From Lewinellaceae bacterium (GTDB lineage: Bacteria; Bacteroidota; Bacteroidia; Chitinophagales; Saprospiraceae): a DNA stretch of 64,000 nt. Location: assembly GCA_020636375.1 (NCBI GenBank), contig JACJXZ010000002.1, positions 620,001-684,000 on the forward strand, in the 5' to 3' direction. Below, one piece after another: positions 26,968-35,037 of the stretch (its first letter is position 1; every line of letters starts with the position of its first letter). The translations under genes were made by a program, and so were the position numbers. Under the pieces are notes generated by a model. The model ran no database searches. It was not told the DNA's origin and saw nothing but the letters and a program-made list of their open reading frames with translations.

Positions 26968-28491
26968 TTAAGCTTCCGGCATTTTGTGCATAAAGCGCAG
27001 GATGATGAATTCTGCCGGGCGGACGGCGGCCATGCCGATCTCGACGATCATGCGGCCTTCCAGCACGTCCTGGGGCGTCATCGTTTGGCCCAGGCCTACG
27101 CGGACGAAGAAGGCCTTTTCGGGCTTGTCGCCCATCAGGGCCCCTTCCCGCCACTGGAGGGTGAGGAAGTTTTCGATCATGGCGCGGACCTTCACCCAGG
27201 TATTGGCGTCATTGGGCTCGAAAACGAAGCGGTAGGTCGCTTTCTTGACCGATTCTTCGACGAAGTTAAAAAAGCGGCGGACGTTGACGTAGCGCCATTC
27301 GTTGCTGTTCCCGTCCAGGGTGCGGGCGCCCCAGACCACGGTTCCGCGGCCGGTGATGGCCCGGATGGCATTCACGGATTTGCCGGTGGTCGCGTCGACG
27401 TTCATGCCGTTCTGGGCGGCATCGGAAACCTTCAGGGCCGGGCCGGAAATCCCAATTACGCCAACATTAGCCGGGGCTTTCCATACGCCGCGCTCTGAGT
27501 CTACCCGGGCGTATATGCCGGCCATGGCGGGGCTGGGCGGCAAAACCATGGGGAAATCCTGAAGAGCCGCCTTGCATTGATTGTACAGCAAGGTATTGCT
27601 CCCTTTCAAGGAAGAAAGGGCTTCGCTCTTCTTCGAATCCTCCTTGGGTTTACCGTCAATCTTTATGCTTTCTGAAATAACTTTGATAGAATCCTCCTTT
27701 CCCGAATAATCAAAGTCAAGCGTCGTGCTGAGATAGGGATAGTAGGCCGCGCCATACAGCAGGTAATCTACGGACAGGTTGCCGTTCCGGAATGCAGTCA
27801 TATCGTTATTGACGATGGTGTTGGCGCCGGATGGGTCATTTTCAGTCTGTTTTACGTCGATGATGGCAAAGCGGTCTTTCAGGTCACCGCACTGTTTAAG
27901 GGCAAGGTTGTAGATATTGAAGTAATCGTCGTTGCTCAGGTGTATGGCTTCCGGAAAAACGATCAGGGTAGGTTCGTCTTCCTTTTCCAGGGCCATCAAC
28001 CCATCCTTAAGCCCTTTACTGGTATCTGTTCCGACAATGGGGGTTTCTGCCCCATCCGGCGCATCGGCGCTCTTAAAAAGCCCGACGGAGACGATGTAAC
28101 AGGGCCCTCCGCCATTGGCGAAGTAGTGCTGAAGCGCATAATACATGTTGAACTTGCTCGCGCTTCCGGCAGGGTCAGGAGGAGCATCATCCGCTTTCCG
28201 GAAGCGGGCCGCCACGATGGTCTTTGTGGAATCGATATTTTCGTCTTTATCCAGGAAGTAGGTGACCTGCACCACCAGGTCATCCTCCGCCTGGCCTTTG
28301 CCGAAATTTTCCACATATTCGAGCAGGGAGGTGATGCGCGTGGGTTGCAGGGCAAGGTCTTTTCCGGAAGGGGTTTTTGCTTTTTGAGTAAACCCGATAA
28401 AAGCAGGAATAGCTGTTTCCACGCCCACTACCGAAGGCGGCAGCAGAGAAACCTCTTCGATTCTCACGCCGGGAACATTCTTGTAAACCAT
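26968..28491 (-). CDS. contractile tail sheath protein (Afp2-4/Pvc2-4-like)
   Basis: 507 aa. Starts MVYKNVPGVRIEEVSLLPPS; the C-terminal core contains NEWRYVNVRRFFNFVEESVKKA, FVFEPND and PAEFIILRFMHKM, diagnostic of the phage tail sheath family. Residues about 100-330 form a variable insertion domain, partly coded by AT-richer DNA. Only one sheath gene is present, where Afp and PVC have three. Confidence 0.95.
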   Translation of the reverse strand: MVYKNVPGVRIEEVSLLPPSVVGVETAIPAFIGFTQKAKTPSGKDLALQPTRITSLLEYVENFGKGQAEDDLVVQVTYFLDKDENIDSTKTIVAARFRKADDAPPDPAGSASKFNMYYALQHYFANGGGPCYIVSVGLFKSADAPDGAETPIVGTDTSKGLKDGLMALEKEDEPTLIVFPEAIHLSNDDYFNIYNLALKQCGDLKDRFAIIDVKQTENDPSGANTIVNNDMTAFRNGNLSVDYLLYGAAYYPYLSTTLDFDYSGKEDSIKVISESIKIDGKPKEDSKKSEALSSLKGSNTLLYNQCKAALQDFPMVLPPSPAMAGIYARVDSERGVWKAPANVGVIGISGPALKVSDAAQNGMNVDATTGKSVNAIRAITGRGTVVWGARTLDGNSNEWRYVNVRRFFNFVEESVKKATYRFVFEPNDANTWVKVRAMIENFLTLQWREGALMGDKPEKAFFVRVGLGQTMTPQDVLEGRMIVEIGMAAVRPAEFIILRFMHKMPEA

Positions 28492-28527
28492 ATTTTTGTC
28501 TTTTTTTGGTGAATAATGGATTTATGT

Positions 28528-29289
28528 TTACGCCCTGGCGAATAGGGCTTGAAAACGGCGGTACTGGTTGAGGGGCAGAGCCCCGGTGTTGTAAATCCGG
28601 ATGAGGCCGAACACATCCGGGGGGAGGGGCTTTTGGGAGAGGTAGAGGATTTCCGGTTCTCCGGCCGGTTCCTCTTTCACCCGCCAGGCGTCTTCCGGCA
28701 AATCCAGCTCCACCGTACGGGCGCCTTCCTTAACATTAAAGGATTCGGAGGCGGGCGGGACGGCAGGGCTGATGGCGGTAGCCGTAACGTTGGTGACCGT
28801 AGAAGCGCTGGTGGCAAAGCGGAAAGGAGTCAACCCCCGGGAACCGAATTCGGGCAGGCCGACGTAGGTTTCCGCCGTGAGCCGGATGAGCTGAGGGCCG
28901 TTCGGCGGGCCGATCAGCGTGGGGTTCAGGTTGTCGAAGTACAGCAAGCGGCTCCGGCCGGAATATTTTGGCGGGTTGGCAAATGGCCTGGTTTCGTTCA
29001 ACAGGGAAGGCTGGTTCAGCTTCAGGTAGAAAGTAAAAAACTCAAGAGGCTCGGGGCTGCCCTTAATAAATTCCGTTCCATCCTGGCGCACGGTTTTTTC
29101 GGCAAACACCAGTATCCCGTTGGCCATGGATTTGGACAGCCAGCCCAGCCGCTGAAAGCGCTGCCGGGTTTCCGGGGATGGCAACAGGGCGAACTCCGGC
29201 TGGTAGCCTCCCGGGTCCACCGGGGGCCTTTCCACGTATCGCTGGTGCAATACGGAGACAGAAAGCATTTCTTCAAATTTCCAATGCAT
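28528..29289 (-). CDS. conserved eCIS-locus protein of unknown function
   Basis: 253 aa. No catalytic motif, signal peptide or TM segment. The first 130 residues are mixed alpha/beta (QRYVERPPVDPGGYQPEFALLPSPETRQRF); residues 150-210 look like a beta-sandwich. It lies between the cap gene and the sheath gene, where Bacteroidota eCIS loci often have a cap-adaptor or sheath-associated protein. Could be that adaptor; the sequence alone does not prove it. Confidence 0.65.
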   Translation of the reverse strand: MHWKFEEMLSVSVLHQRYVERPPVDPGGYQPEFALLPSPETRQRFQRLGWLSKSMANGILVFAEKTVRQDGTEFIKGSPEPLEFFTFYLKLNQPSLLNETRPFANPPKYSGRSRLLYFDNLNPTLIGPPNGPQLIRLTAETYVGLPEFGSRGLTPFRFATSASTVTNVTATAISPAVPPASESFNVKEGARTVELDLPEDAWRVKEEPAGEPEILYLSQKPLPPDVFGLIRIYNTGALPLNQYRRFQALFARA

Positions 29290-29290
29290 G

Positions 29291-29884
29291 TCAATGTGCG
29301 TTTTCTGTGGCCTTTACTTCGCGCACCAGCGGACCGCCGTCGCTATCCGGGGCCTGCACCGGCAGCAGTCGCACCTGATACAACACCGAAGGGTGATACT
29401 TGCCGCCTAAGATGCCCCACAGGTGGTTCATCTGTTCGAAGGATAGGGAATGAATATCCAGGATAAGCTTCTCGACGTAATCCGAAGGGAAGGCCGGGGG
29501 GGCTAAAGAATTATCCAGCGTAAAAACATATTTCTCCTGGAAGAAGGCAATGACGCGCGAGATCATGCCTAGGGCCGTATCGTAATTCTCATCGGCGCAG
29601 CTAAACAAAACATATAAATTAAGGTATAAGGTCGGGTTGCGCTTTACCTTCGTTTCGCCCCGGCTGATGTAGTGCGAATTGTTCTTTAAGGTTTTCTCCT
29701 CGCTGATATTCACCAGGGACAGGACCACTTTTTTCTGCAAATCTGCATTTGAGGCGCCCGTGCCGCTCTCGAGGCGCGCAATATTGCCTATTTTGATGAA
29801 GTCTTCCTGGCTAGGCGTCGCTAGGTTGTCATAACGCAGGTTGAGTTCTCCTGCCAAATACTTGAGGACGGATTGAATGATCAT
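29291..29884 (-). CDS. DUF4255 cap/terminator protein (Afp16/Pvc16-like)
   Basis: 197 aa. MIIQSVLKYLAGELNLRY and RNPTLYLNLYVLFSC plus LDIHSLSFEQMNHLWGILGGKYHPSVLYQVRLL are typical of DUF4255 (Pvc16_N), the protein that caps the distal end of sheath and tube. Located directly downstream of the antiterminator gene. Confidence 0.92.
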   Translation of the reverse strand: MIIQSVLKYLAGELNLRYDNLATPSQEDFIKIGNIARLESGTGASNADLQKKVVLSLVNISEEKTLKNNSHYISRGETKVKRNPTLYLNLYVLFSCADENYDTALGMISRVIAFFQEKYVFTLDNSLAPPAFPSDYVEKLILDIHSLSFEQMNHLWGILGGKYHPSVLYQVRLLPVQAPDSDGGPLVREVKATENAH

Positions 29885-29913
29885 GTTGTTCCGGTTTCAA
29901 TGAACTGGCTCAT

Positions 29914-30450
29914 TCAGGTTACAGGAATCTTTCCGATTTGAACCTGGCGCAGCTCGACATTGGCAAAGCAATACAAACTCGGAAGTGCCAGTTGGATCCT
30001 CGACACCCCATTGACCGCCACTACCCTGCCCCGATATCCGGCCAAACTGCCGGACAGGATTTCCACTTCCTCGCCAACCCGAAAACCCTCATATTCGATC
30101 CGGACAGGCTCCTGCAACTCTCCCAGTTGCCGGACCATGGCAATTTCTTTCTCGGTCAGCGTAGCGATCTCCTTTCCGAAATGGACGTACCAAAGAATAT
30201 GGCTTACTTCAAACACATGGTTCTTTCGCTTCTGGTCCGTCTCTACAAAGACATAATTGGGAAATAAAACGACTTCCACCTGCTTTCTCCTGTCGCTCCA
30301 GGTACGGACCTGTTTCTGGGTAGGCACACAAACCTCGAAGCCCAGTTCGGAAAGCCGCTTGCCGACTTTCTTTTCCGTTTTGGGCCGGACGTAAAGGACG
30401 TACCACTTCGGCGTGTTGGCAGGGGGCGTTGAAAAAGGTTTCTTCTCCAT
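29914..30450 (-). CDS. NusG paralogue / UpxY-like transcription antiterminator heading the eCIS operon
   Basis: 178 aa. The NGN domain (about 14-110) begins KWYVLYVRPKTEKKVGKRL and includes FPNYVFVETD; a KOW motif (SLAGYRGRVVAVNG) lies at about 133-160. This is the architecture of specialised NusG paralogues (UpxY, RfaH, LoaP) that keep polymerase processive over very long operons. The housekeeping nusG is normally in a secE-rplK context, which is absent here. As first gene of a 30-kb operon with a long leader it is the likely operon-specific regulator; in Serratia Afp the NusG-like AnfA1 plays this role. Confidence 0.88.
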   Translation of the reverse strand: MEKKPFSTPPANTPKWYVLYVRPKTEKKVGKRLSELGFEVCVPTQKQVRTWSDRRKQVEVVLFPNYVFVETDQKRKNHVFEVSHILWYVHFGKEIATLTEKEIAMVRQLGELQEPVRIEYEGFRVGEEVEILSGSLAGYRGRVVAVNGVSRIQLALPSLYCFANVELRQVQIGKIPVT

Positions 30451-30868
30451 CGCTTTTGATTGACAGTTAAGTATTTTCGCGGAAAGGATACGGCTCCGCC
30501 TCAGTGAGCCCCATTCCGAGGCTCCCTAAAGAAAGGAAGGCAGTGACAATTAATACATTGTCAGGCAATATTCCCGTTCCGGGCAGAGTACTCCCCGGTC
30601 CGAATTGAGAATCGTCTTTTATTTCCCTTCCCCTTCTTTCGAAGAGTGAGGAACCAGGCCTTTTGTATTACAACAGGTATGATTGTACCCGGAAAGGCAT
30701 GAGGAAGGCCTCGCCGCAGCAATATCAAAAGCTACGAACTATAGCTTCGGCGGTAACCAGTGGCAAACTTCCTTTGATTTTTGAAAGGCAACAGCAGTAG
30801 GCTGCTTAAGGTGAGGATTGATGTCTTTGGGATTTCAATCATATCTTTGGATTTTAGGGTTTAATTCA
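30451..30868 (-). promoter_or_regulatory. long untranslated leader of the eCIS operon
   Basis: About 420 nt between the predicted start site and the antiterminator ATG contain no convincing ORF. Two short hairpins are visible: AAGCTA/TAGCTT at 30729-30747 followed on the transcript by UUUU (a weak terminator-like element), and TGACAAT/ATTGTCA at 30544-30563. A GAGCC/GGCTC stem lies near 30500-30525. No RfaH ops motif was found. Likely a target for processive antitermination or attenuation. Confidence 0.5.
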
Positions 30869-30875
30869 GTTGCCC

Positions 30876-30906
30876 CAAATGTAAGGGTATCCTGACAATT
30901 TTCAAA
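30876..30906 (-). promoter_or_regulatory. Bacteroidota-type promoter of the eCIS operon
   Basis: On the minus strand TTTG (30903-30906) is followed after 19 nt by TACATTTG (30876-30883), matching the Bacteroidota sigma-A consensus TTTG-N19-TAnnTTTG. The expected start is near 30868. Confidence 0.75.
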
Positions 30907-31062
30907 AAAAATGAATGTGAAAAAACTAAAAAACCAAAATAAAAATTTACCCCAAAAAATGATGTCACAACATTATTTCATCAACTTGGGGATGCCCGAG
31001 CTTACTTTCTCCTCTTGATATTGGCCGCCAATATTCCGTCCTGTTCAGATGGGGGAGATCAT

Positions 31063-31116
31063 GTGTCTGTTGTCTGTTGTCTGTTGTTTGTTGTTTGTTG
31101 TTTGTTGTCTGTTGGT
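31063..31116. repeat. (TTGTCTG/TTGTTTG)n 7-bp tandem repeat
   Basis: Seven to eight near-identical 7-bp units. The wider gap 30907-31363 holds no supported gene; apparent short ORFs there are Gln/Thr/Asn-repeat translations of this array. The same word family recurs at 33911, 44283, 50255 (opposite strand) and 63264. Confidence 0.85.
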
Positions 31117-31251
31117 TAACAGCCGCTCTGCACGGGAGTGTTCTAACCACTGTGTTTTTTGATTAACCCGCAGGGGATGCTGCGATACGCAGAGGGCGCG
31201 CAAGCGCCTGTTATTCAGGAATCCGCTCTGTGGCCCTCTGCGCCTGCCTGC

Positions 31252-31284
31252 CCTACCTGCCATATCTCCAGGATGGCAGGTAGG
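31252..31284. repeat. CCTACCTGCCAT palindrome (TGCCTGCC-family element)
   Basis: CCTACCTGCCAT (31252-31263) and ATGGCAGGTAGG (31273-31284) form a 12-bp perfect stem with a 9-nt loop, preceded by CCTGCCTGC. Related palindromes lie at 45753-45771 and 50001-50036. Confidence 0.8.
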
Positions 31285-31363
31285 CGGGGGGAAAATGCAG
31301 GTTGACACGGTTCTTTGAACACATAAATGCACAAAACCTATTGCACCGGAGAATATACACCCC

Positions 31364-31681
31364 TCAGCTCTTCGAATGCACCACCAGCCCCACGATCTTC
31401 TCCTCCTGATACCACACCAGCACGTCGAACAGGCCTGGGAAGCTGAAGGCGTGTTCCACCTGATTCTGGATCTGGGCGTTGGGGCTGTGCAGGCGCCGCC
31501 ACTGGTCGTCTACGTTGAGCCAGAGGCTGCGGGCGCTCTCTTCCGGGTATTGCAACAGCTCCAGCCAGTACTCCCGGGCGATGCCCGACTTGACGCCGGC
31601 CTCGATGCCCAGGGCGCCTCTTTCTTTGACGACCTCTTTAGGGCCGGTTAGCGCGAATAAAGGATCGGTTACTTGTTTCAT
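31364..31681 (-). CDS. hypothetical protein, 105 aa
   Basis: Starts MKQVTDPLFALTGPKEVVKERG and is soluble, without signal or TM segment; the end contains FDVLVWYQEEKIVGLVVHS. It overlaps the end of the upstream lipoprotein gene by 44 nt in another frame. No family recognised. Its reading frame keeps typical codon usage beyond the overlap, which favours a real gene. Confidence 0.5.
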   Translation of the reverse strand: MKQVTDPLFALTGPKEVVKERGALGIEAGVKSGIAREYWLELLQYPEESARSLWLNVDDQWRRLHSPNAQIQNQVEHAFSFPGLFDVLVWYQEEKIVGLVVHSKS

Positions 31682-32570
31682 AATTTTTTGTTTGTGGTGG
31701 CCAGAATACCATATTGTCGACGGCCAGATCCCGGCCGCCGACCTTAAAGCTGTAGATTTCTCCTTCGAAGCACCAGGAACCGGGCGCCGCCCCGTCGCCG
31801 CTCACAGATACCGATACACCGCCGATCGTAGCGCCGTCAACAGCCGCTGCGCCGTTGAGCGGGCCGGGGCCGGCATCGCCGTTGATTTCCAGGAAAACCG
31901 GCCATCCGGCGGCGGCGGCATCAAAGGCGATGTACCGCACCGGCGTGTACAGTTTCGGCTGCAGCCATACGTTATTCAGGCACAGCAGTTGGCCGTGGCC
32001 GACGGAGAGGTTGCGGCGCACCGTTGCGGCGCCCCCTTCCGGCCCCAGGGCTTCGATAGCGAACCGGACGCCGCCGGAAGCGATGTGGCTGACCGGCGCA
32101 TACTCGATCTGCGCATCCAGGTTTTCAAAGCGGGCCATTTCCTCGCAGGGCACGCTGATGGGAAACAGGTTTACCGCCTGCCGGTTGTTGCTCTCGTCGG
32201 ACTCCGGGACCTCGTTGCGGGGGTCGACTACGATTGCCGCCCCGGCGATCCGGCGCCCGCAATCGTTCTCTTCGCCGAGCAGGTGCCGGAGGCTGAGGTT
32301 CCGGATGTCCAGCTTCTCGCCGGCGGCCAGCCCGCCGGACCGCACGGCGCAGACAATCCCTGGGCCGGAAGCGCCGGCTTCTGTCAGGATGATATGGATG
32401 TCGAAGGCGGCAGCGGATAAGTTCCCTCTGTTTTCCAGGACAAAACTGGCCGACTGCTCGCTATTGTTCCAGTTTACGTCCACTTTGCCGGCGGTAAGGT
32501 CGGGCTTGCAGCTGCCGGCCAGCAGGGCCAGGGCGGCGGCGATAACCATTGATAGGGGCTTCCTGTTCAT
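31638..32570 (-). CDS. CARDB-like surface lipoprotein
   Basis: 310 aa with signal peptide and lipobox LLAGSC (Cys21). The mature region has tandem beta-sandwich features; VDPRNEVPESDESNN is the typical CARDB (cell-adhesion-related domain found in bacteria) turn, and several Cys residues may form disulfides. Probably outer-membrane or surface anchored. The function is unknown; it is not obviously tied to the eCIS operon, whose promoter lies 0.7 kb away on the same strand. Confidence 0.7.
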   Translation of the reverse strand: MNRKPLSMVIAAALALLAGSCKPDLTAGKVDVNWNNSEQSASFVLENRGNLSAAAFDIHIILTEAGASGPGIVCAVRSGGLAAGEKLDIRNLSLRHLLGEENDCGRRIAGAAIVVDPRNEVPESDESNNRQAVNLFPISVPCEEMARFENLDAQIEYAPVSHIASGGVRFAIEALGPEGGAATVRRNLSVGHGQLLCLNNVWLQPKLYTPVRYIAFDAAAAGWPVFLEINGDAGPGPLNGAAAVDGATIGGVSVSVSGDGAAPGSWCFEGEIYSFKVGGRDLAVDNMVFWPPQTKNYETSNRSFIRANRP

Positions 32571-32745
32571 GGCATTTGGTTGTGGTTTTTAAATGGGGCC
32601 GAGGTGAGTTTCCGGAAAAGGAGAGCGCCTGATGGGCTGTTTAGGTGGAAGGAAACACCGGAGCGTGCAAAGCTCCCTGCTTCACATGCTAATTTTTGGA
32701 AATGTAAGGGAAGTCCGGAAAAAAGTAAATGATAATTGTCATCGA

Positions 32746-33696
32746 CTAATGAAAAGCTGCCTCGATCTTTTCTGCCAACACCCGGGCGTGGGCGCCCATC
32801 ACCTCATGCGACAGGCCGGCCGTGTGGGGGGTGAGGATCACGTTGTCCGACTGCCGCAGATACTGGAAGGGTTCCGGCAGGCTTTCGACATCCAGTTTAT
32901 AGAAAGACTGTTCCTCGTACTCGATCACGTCGAGGGCGGCACCCAGCACTTTGCCGGACTGAAGGGCTTCCGCCAGGGCGGCGGTCTCCAGCACCAGGCC
33001 CCGGGAGGTGTTGACCAGGAAAACGGGCTTCCGGAAACTGTTCAGAAAGGAGCGGTCGACAAAGTAGTGGTTGTAGTCTTCATAAGGGATGTGCAGGGTG
33101 ACGACGTCCGCCTCCCGGAAAACGGTTTCCAGGCTCACCTCTTCGGCCAGCGCGCCGCCGTAGTTGGTTTTGAACTTGTCATAGGCGATCACCCGGCAGC
33201 CAAAACTGCTGAGGCGCTGAGCCACTGCGCTGCCGATGTTGCCGTAGCCGATGATGCCGACTGTACGATGGCGCAGCTCGTACCCCTTATTGCCATCGCG
33301 AATCCACTGCCCCCGCCTGACCTGCAGGCTGGCCCGCTGAAGGTGGTTGAGCAGGCCGAGGATGAAGCCCATAGTGTGCTCGGCCACCGTATCGCGGCTG
33401 CCTTCCGGCGAGTTGAGCACCAGGATGCCCCTGCCTTTGGCATATTGTACGTCGATGTGCTCCAGCCCGATACCCATCCGGGCAATGAACCTGAGCTGGG
33501 CGCAGCGGCCGAGGAAGTCCTCGTCGAGGGTGAACCGGCTGCGGATGACCAACCCGAAGTACCGGCCAAGCAGGGGCTGCAGCTCATCCAGTGGGGTGCG
33601 GTGATGGTCGTCTATTTCGTAGCCGAGCTGTACCAGATGCTCCAACAGGTAGGGATGGGCCGGGTCGATGAGGATGATCCTGGGTGGGTTGGGCAT
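32746..33696 (-). CDS. D-isomer-specific 2-hydroxyacid dehydrogenase (SerA/LdhA family)
   Basis: 316 aa. The Rossmann motif GYGNIGSAVAQRLSSFGC with an acidic residue (AYD) for NAD selectivity lies at about 148-170; ASRG-type NTSRG and the catalytic His in ILTPHTAGLS are present, as is an Arg-Glu pair upstream. It would reduce a 2-keto acid or oxidise 3-phosphoglycerate. No ACT or ASB domain follows, so it may be a short SerA or another hydroxyacid dehydrogenase. Confidence 0.88.
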   Translation of the reverse strand: MPNPPRIILIDPAHPYLLEHLVQLGYEIDDHHRTPLDELQPLLGRYFGLVIRSRFTLDEDFLGRCAQLRFIARMGIGLEHIDVQYAKGRGILVLNSPEGSRDTVAEHTMGFILGLLNHLQRASLQVRRGQWIRDGNKGYELRHRTVGIIGYGNIGSAVAQRLSSFGCRVIAYDKFKTNYGGALAEEVSLETVFREADVVTLHIPYEDYNHYFVDRSFLNSFRKPVFLVNTSRGLVLETAALAEALQSGKVLGAALDVIEYEEQSFYKLDVESLPEPFQYLRQSDNVILTPHTAGLSHEVMGAHARVLAEKIEAAFH

Positions 33697-33698
33697 GG

Positions 33699-33736
33699 GA
33701 GGTTGAGGTTGAGGTTAAGGTTGAGGTTGAGGTTGC
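33699..33736. repeat. GAGGTT hexamer array
   Basis: Six hexamers GAGGTT (one GAGGTTAAGG variant) immediately upstream of the dehydrogenase gene. The same hexamer lies at 9036. Confidence 0.8.
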
Positions 33737-33910
33737 CGGACCTGGAGCGGGGGGTACAGGGAGCTTAAAGAACCCCGGACTTGTCCAACGTTAGGCCGGT
33801 AGCCTTATGCGGCCTGGAAACTTGAACTATTCCAATGAGGGCCAAAAATAAAACATTTTTTCGAAGAGATCATCATCACAGGATTCTGTCCGGCCGATAA
33901 GCGGTTGTAT

Positions 33911-33985
33911 GTTGTTTGTTGCCGGTTTGGCCCTGGGGCCATCGGAACAATTGGATTCCCTAACGGACAACTAACAACCGACAAC
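33911..33985. repeat. dispersed 75-bp element, copy 1
   Basis: Starts GTTGTTTGTTGCCGGTTTGG and ends AACTAACAACCGACAAC; a near-identical copy is at 63264-63339. Ends are partly complementary. Apart from this and the hexamer array, the gap 33697-34022 shows nothing. Confidence 0.85.
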
Positions 33986-34022
33986 TTGCCGATACCCTGC
34001 CGGGAGCTTCTCCCCGTAAGCA

Positions 34023-34643
34023 TCAGGTGAGCAGCGCTATCCCTCCGGCCGTCTTTATCCAGGCAACCAGCGCCGGCTCGGGGGTATATCGGACAGGCAC
34101 TTCCAGGCCCAGCATCTGCATCCTGGCATTTACGCTTTCCGCTTCCGGGTGGCGGGCTTCCAGAGCCAGGAGCTTTCCCCCGGAAGGCAGGCTGCCGGCC
34201 GGATGGGGCGTATCGCCCCAATCGATGAAAAAGGGGATGATGCCGTCCGCCGGGTTGGCCTGTGGGCTGGTCAGGCGCCAGCGCAGCTCGCTGCCGTCCG
34301 GCAGGGCGCGGCTGCCTGCCGATACCGGGCCCAGCACCAGGCCCTGGCGCCGGGCCCTTTCCACCAACCCTTCCAGGCTGACGGCCCGCGCGGCCCAGTA
34401 GATGAGTCGGGGTGCCGCCACGGCATCGGCGGCGATCCAGAGCGGGCGGGCCACGCCGGCCTGGGCCGGGTCGGGCGCGATGACTTCCAGGTACACCGCC
34501 GGCCCCAGGGCCAGCAGGGCGTTGTGCGTGCCTTTGCCCGGGTGCTGCCCGCTGTAAACGGGGCGGGCACCGAGCCGGGCTTCGATGTCGTCCATGCCGC
34601 GCTCCAGCGTAGGGGCGGCGTAGATGAGGTGGTCGATTGACAT
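34023..34643 (-). CDS. VOC-superfamily glyoxalase-like protein
   Basis: 206 aa. MSIDHLIYAAPTLERGMDDIE and THNALLALGPAVYLEVIAP are typical of the glyoxalase_3-like VOC family; His4 and Glu58 are the probable metal ligands. Function not determinable; typical annotations are lyase or dioxygenase-like. The upstream intergenic region lacks a clear promoter. Confidence 0.82.
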   Translation of the reverse strand: MSIDHLIYAAPTLERGMDDIEARLGARPVYSGQHPGKGTHNALLALGPAVYLEVIAPDPAQAGVARPLWIAADAVAAPRLIYWAARAVSLEGLVERARRQGLVLGPVSAGSRALPDGSELRWRLTSPQANPADGIIPFFIDWGDTPHPAGSLPSGGKLLALEARHPEAESVNARMQMLGLEVPVRYTPEPALVAWIKTAGGIALLT

Positions 34644-35037
34644 AATGGCAAAAATGGTTTTGAACGTTGGACGATCCTGGACTTTGGACGTGCCTCTGTT
34701 TGAAGTCGGAAGCTTGCCCGGAAGAGCGACAGCGAAGACGGGTGCGACCGTCTGGTCAGCGTTCGACCGAGCTCACGCCGAGGTCCGGTTAAAAAGTCGG
34801 AAAGCCTGCCCCGATCTTTTGTCGGGGTCGGAAACTGCCAACGAATGGGCGTTCAGAGCCTATTTTTCCGTCATTCGCTTCGCTCGTGTCCGACTTTAAC
34901 GCCTCTACGAACGTTCGACTGAACTCGCGCCGAAATCCGGTTAAAATTTTTAATGTTCTGCCCGTCTGCCGTCTGCCGTCCGCCGTCCGCCGTCTGCCGT
35001 CCGCCGTCTGCCTTGGTAGCTGGATCAACCATCCTCC
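34644..35037. other. 394-bp intergenic region with repeats
   Basis: No gene supported. Holds a dispersed GGACTTTGGACGTGCCTC block (34679-34712, second copy 49052-49085), a CCCCGA/TCGGGG hairpin at 34809-34827 and seven 7-bp GTCTGCC/GTCCGCC units at 34964-35012. Confidence 0.75.

Noticed and set aside
30700..30800. RfaH-type ops element in the eCIS leader
   Set aside because: GGCGGTAAC occurs but on the wrong strand and does not match the ops sequence.
30965..31332. Short ORFs rich in Gln/Thr/Asn
   Set aside because: They only translate the TTGTCTG heptamer array.
33805..34221. 138-aa minus-strand ORF overlapping the VOC gene
   Set aside because: Out-of-frame shadow that extends into the dispersed repeat.
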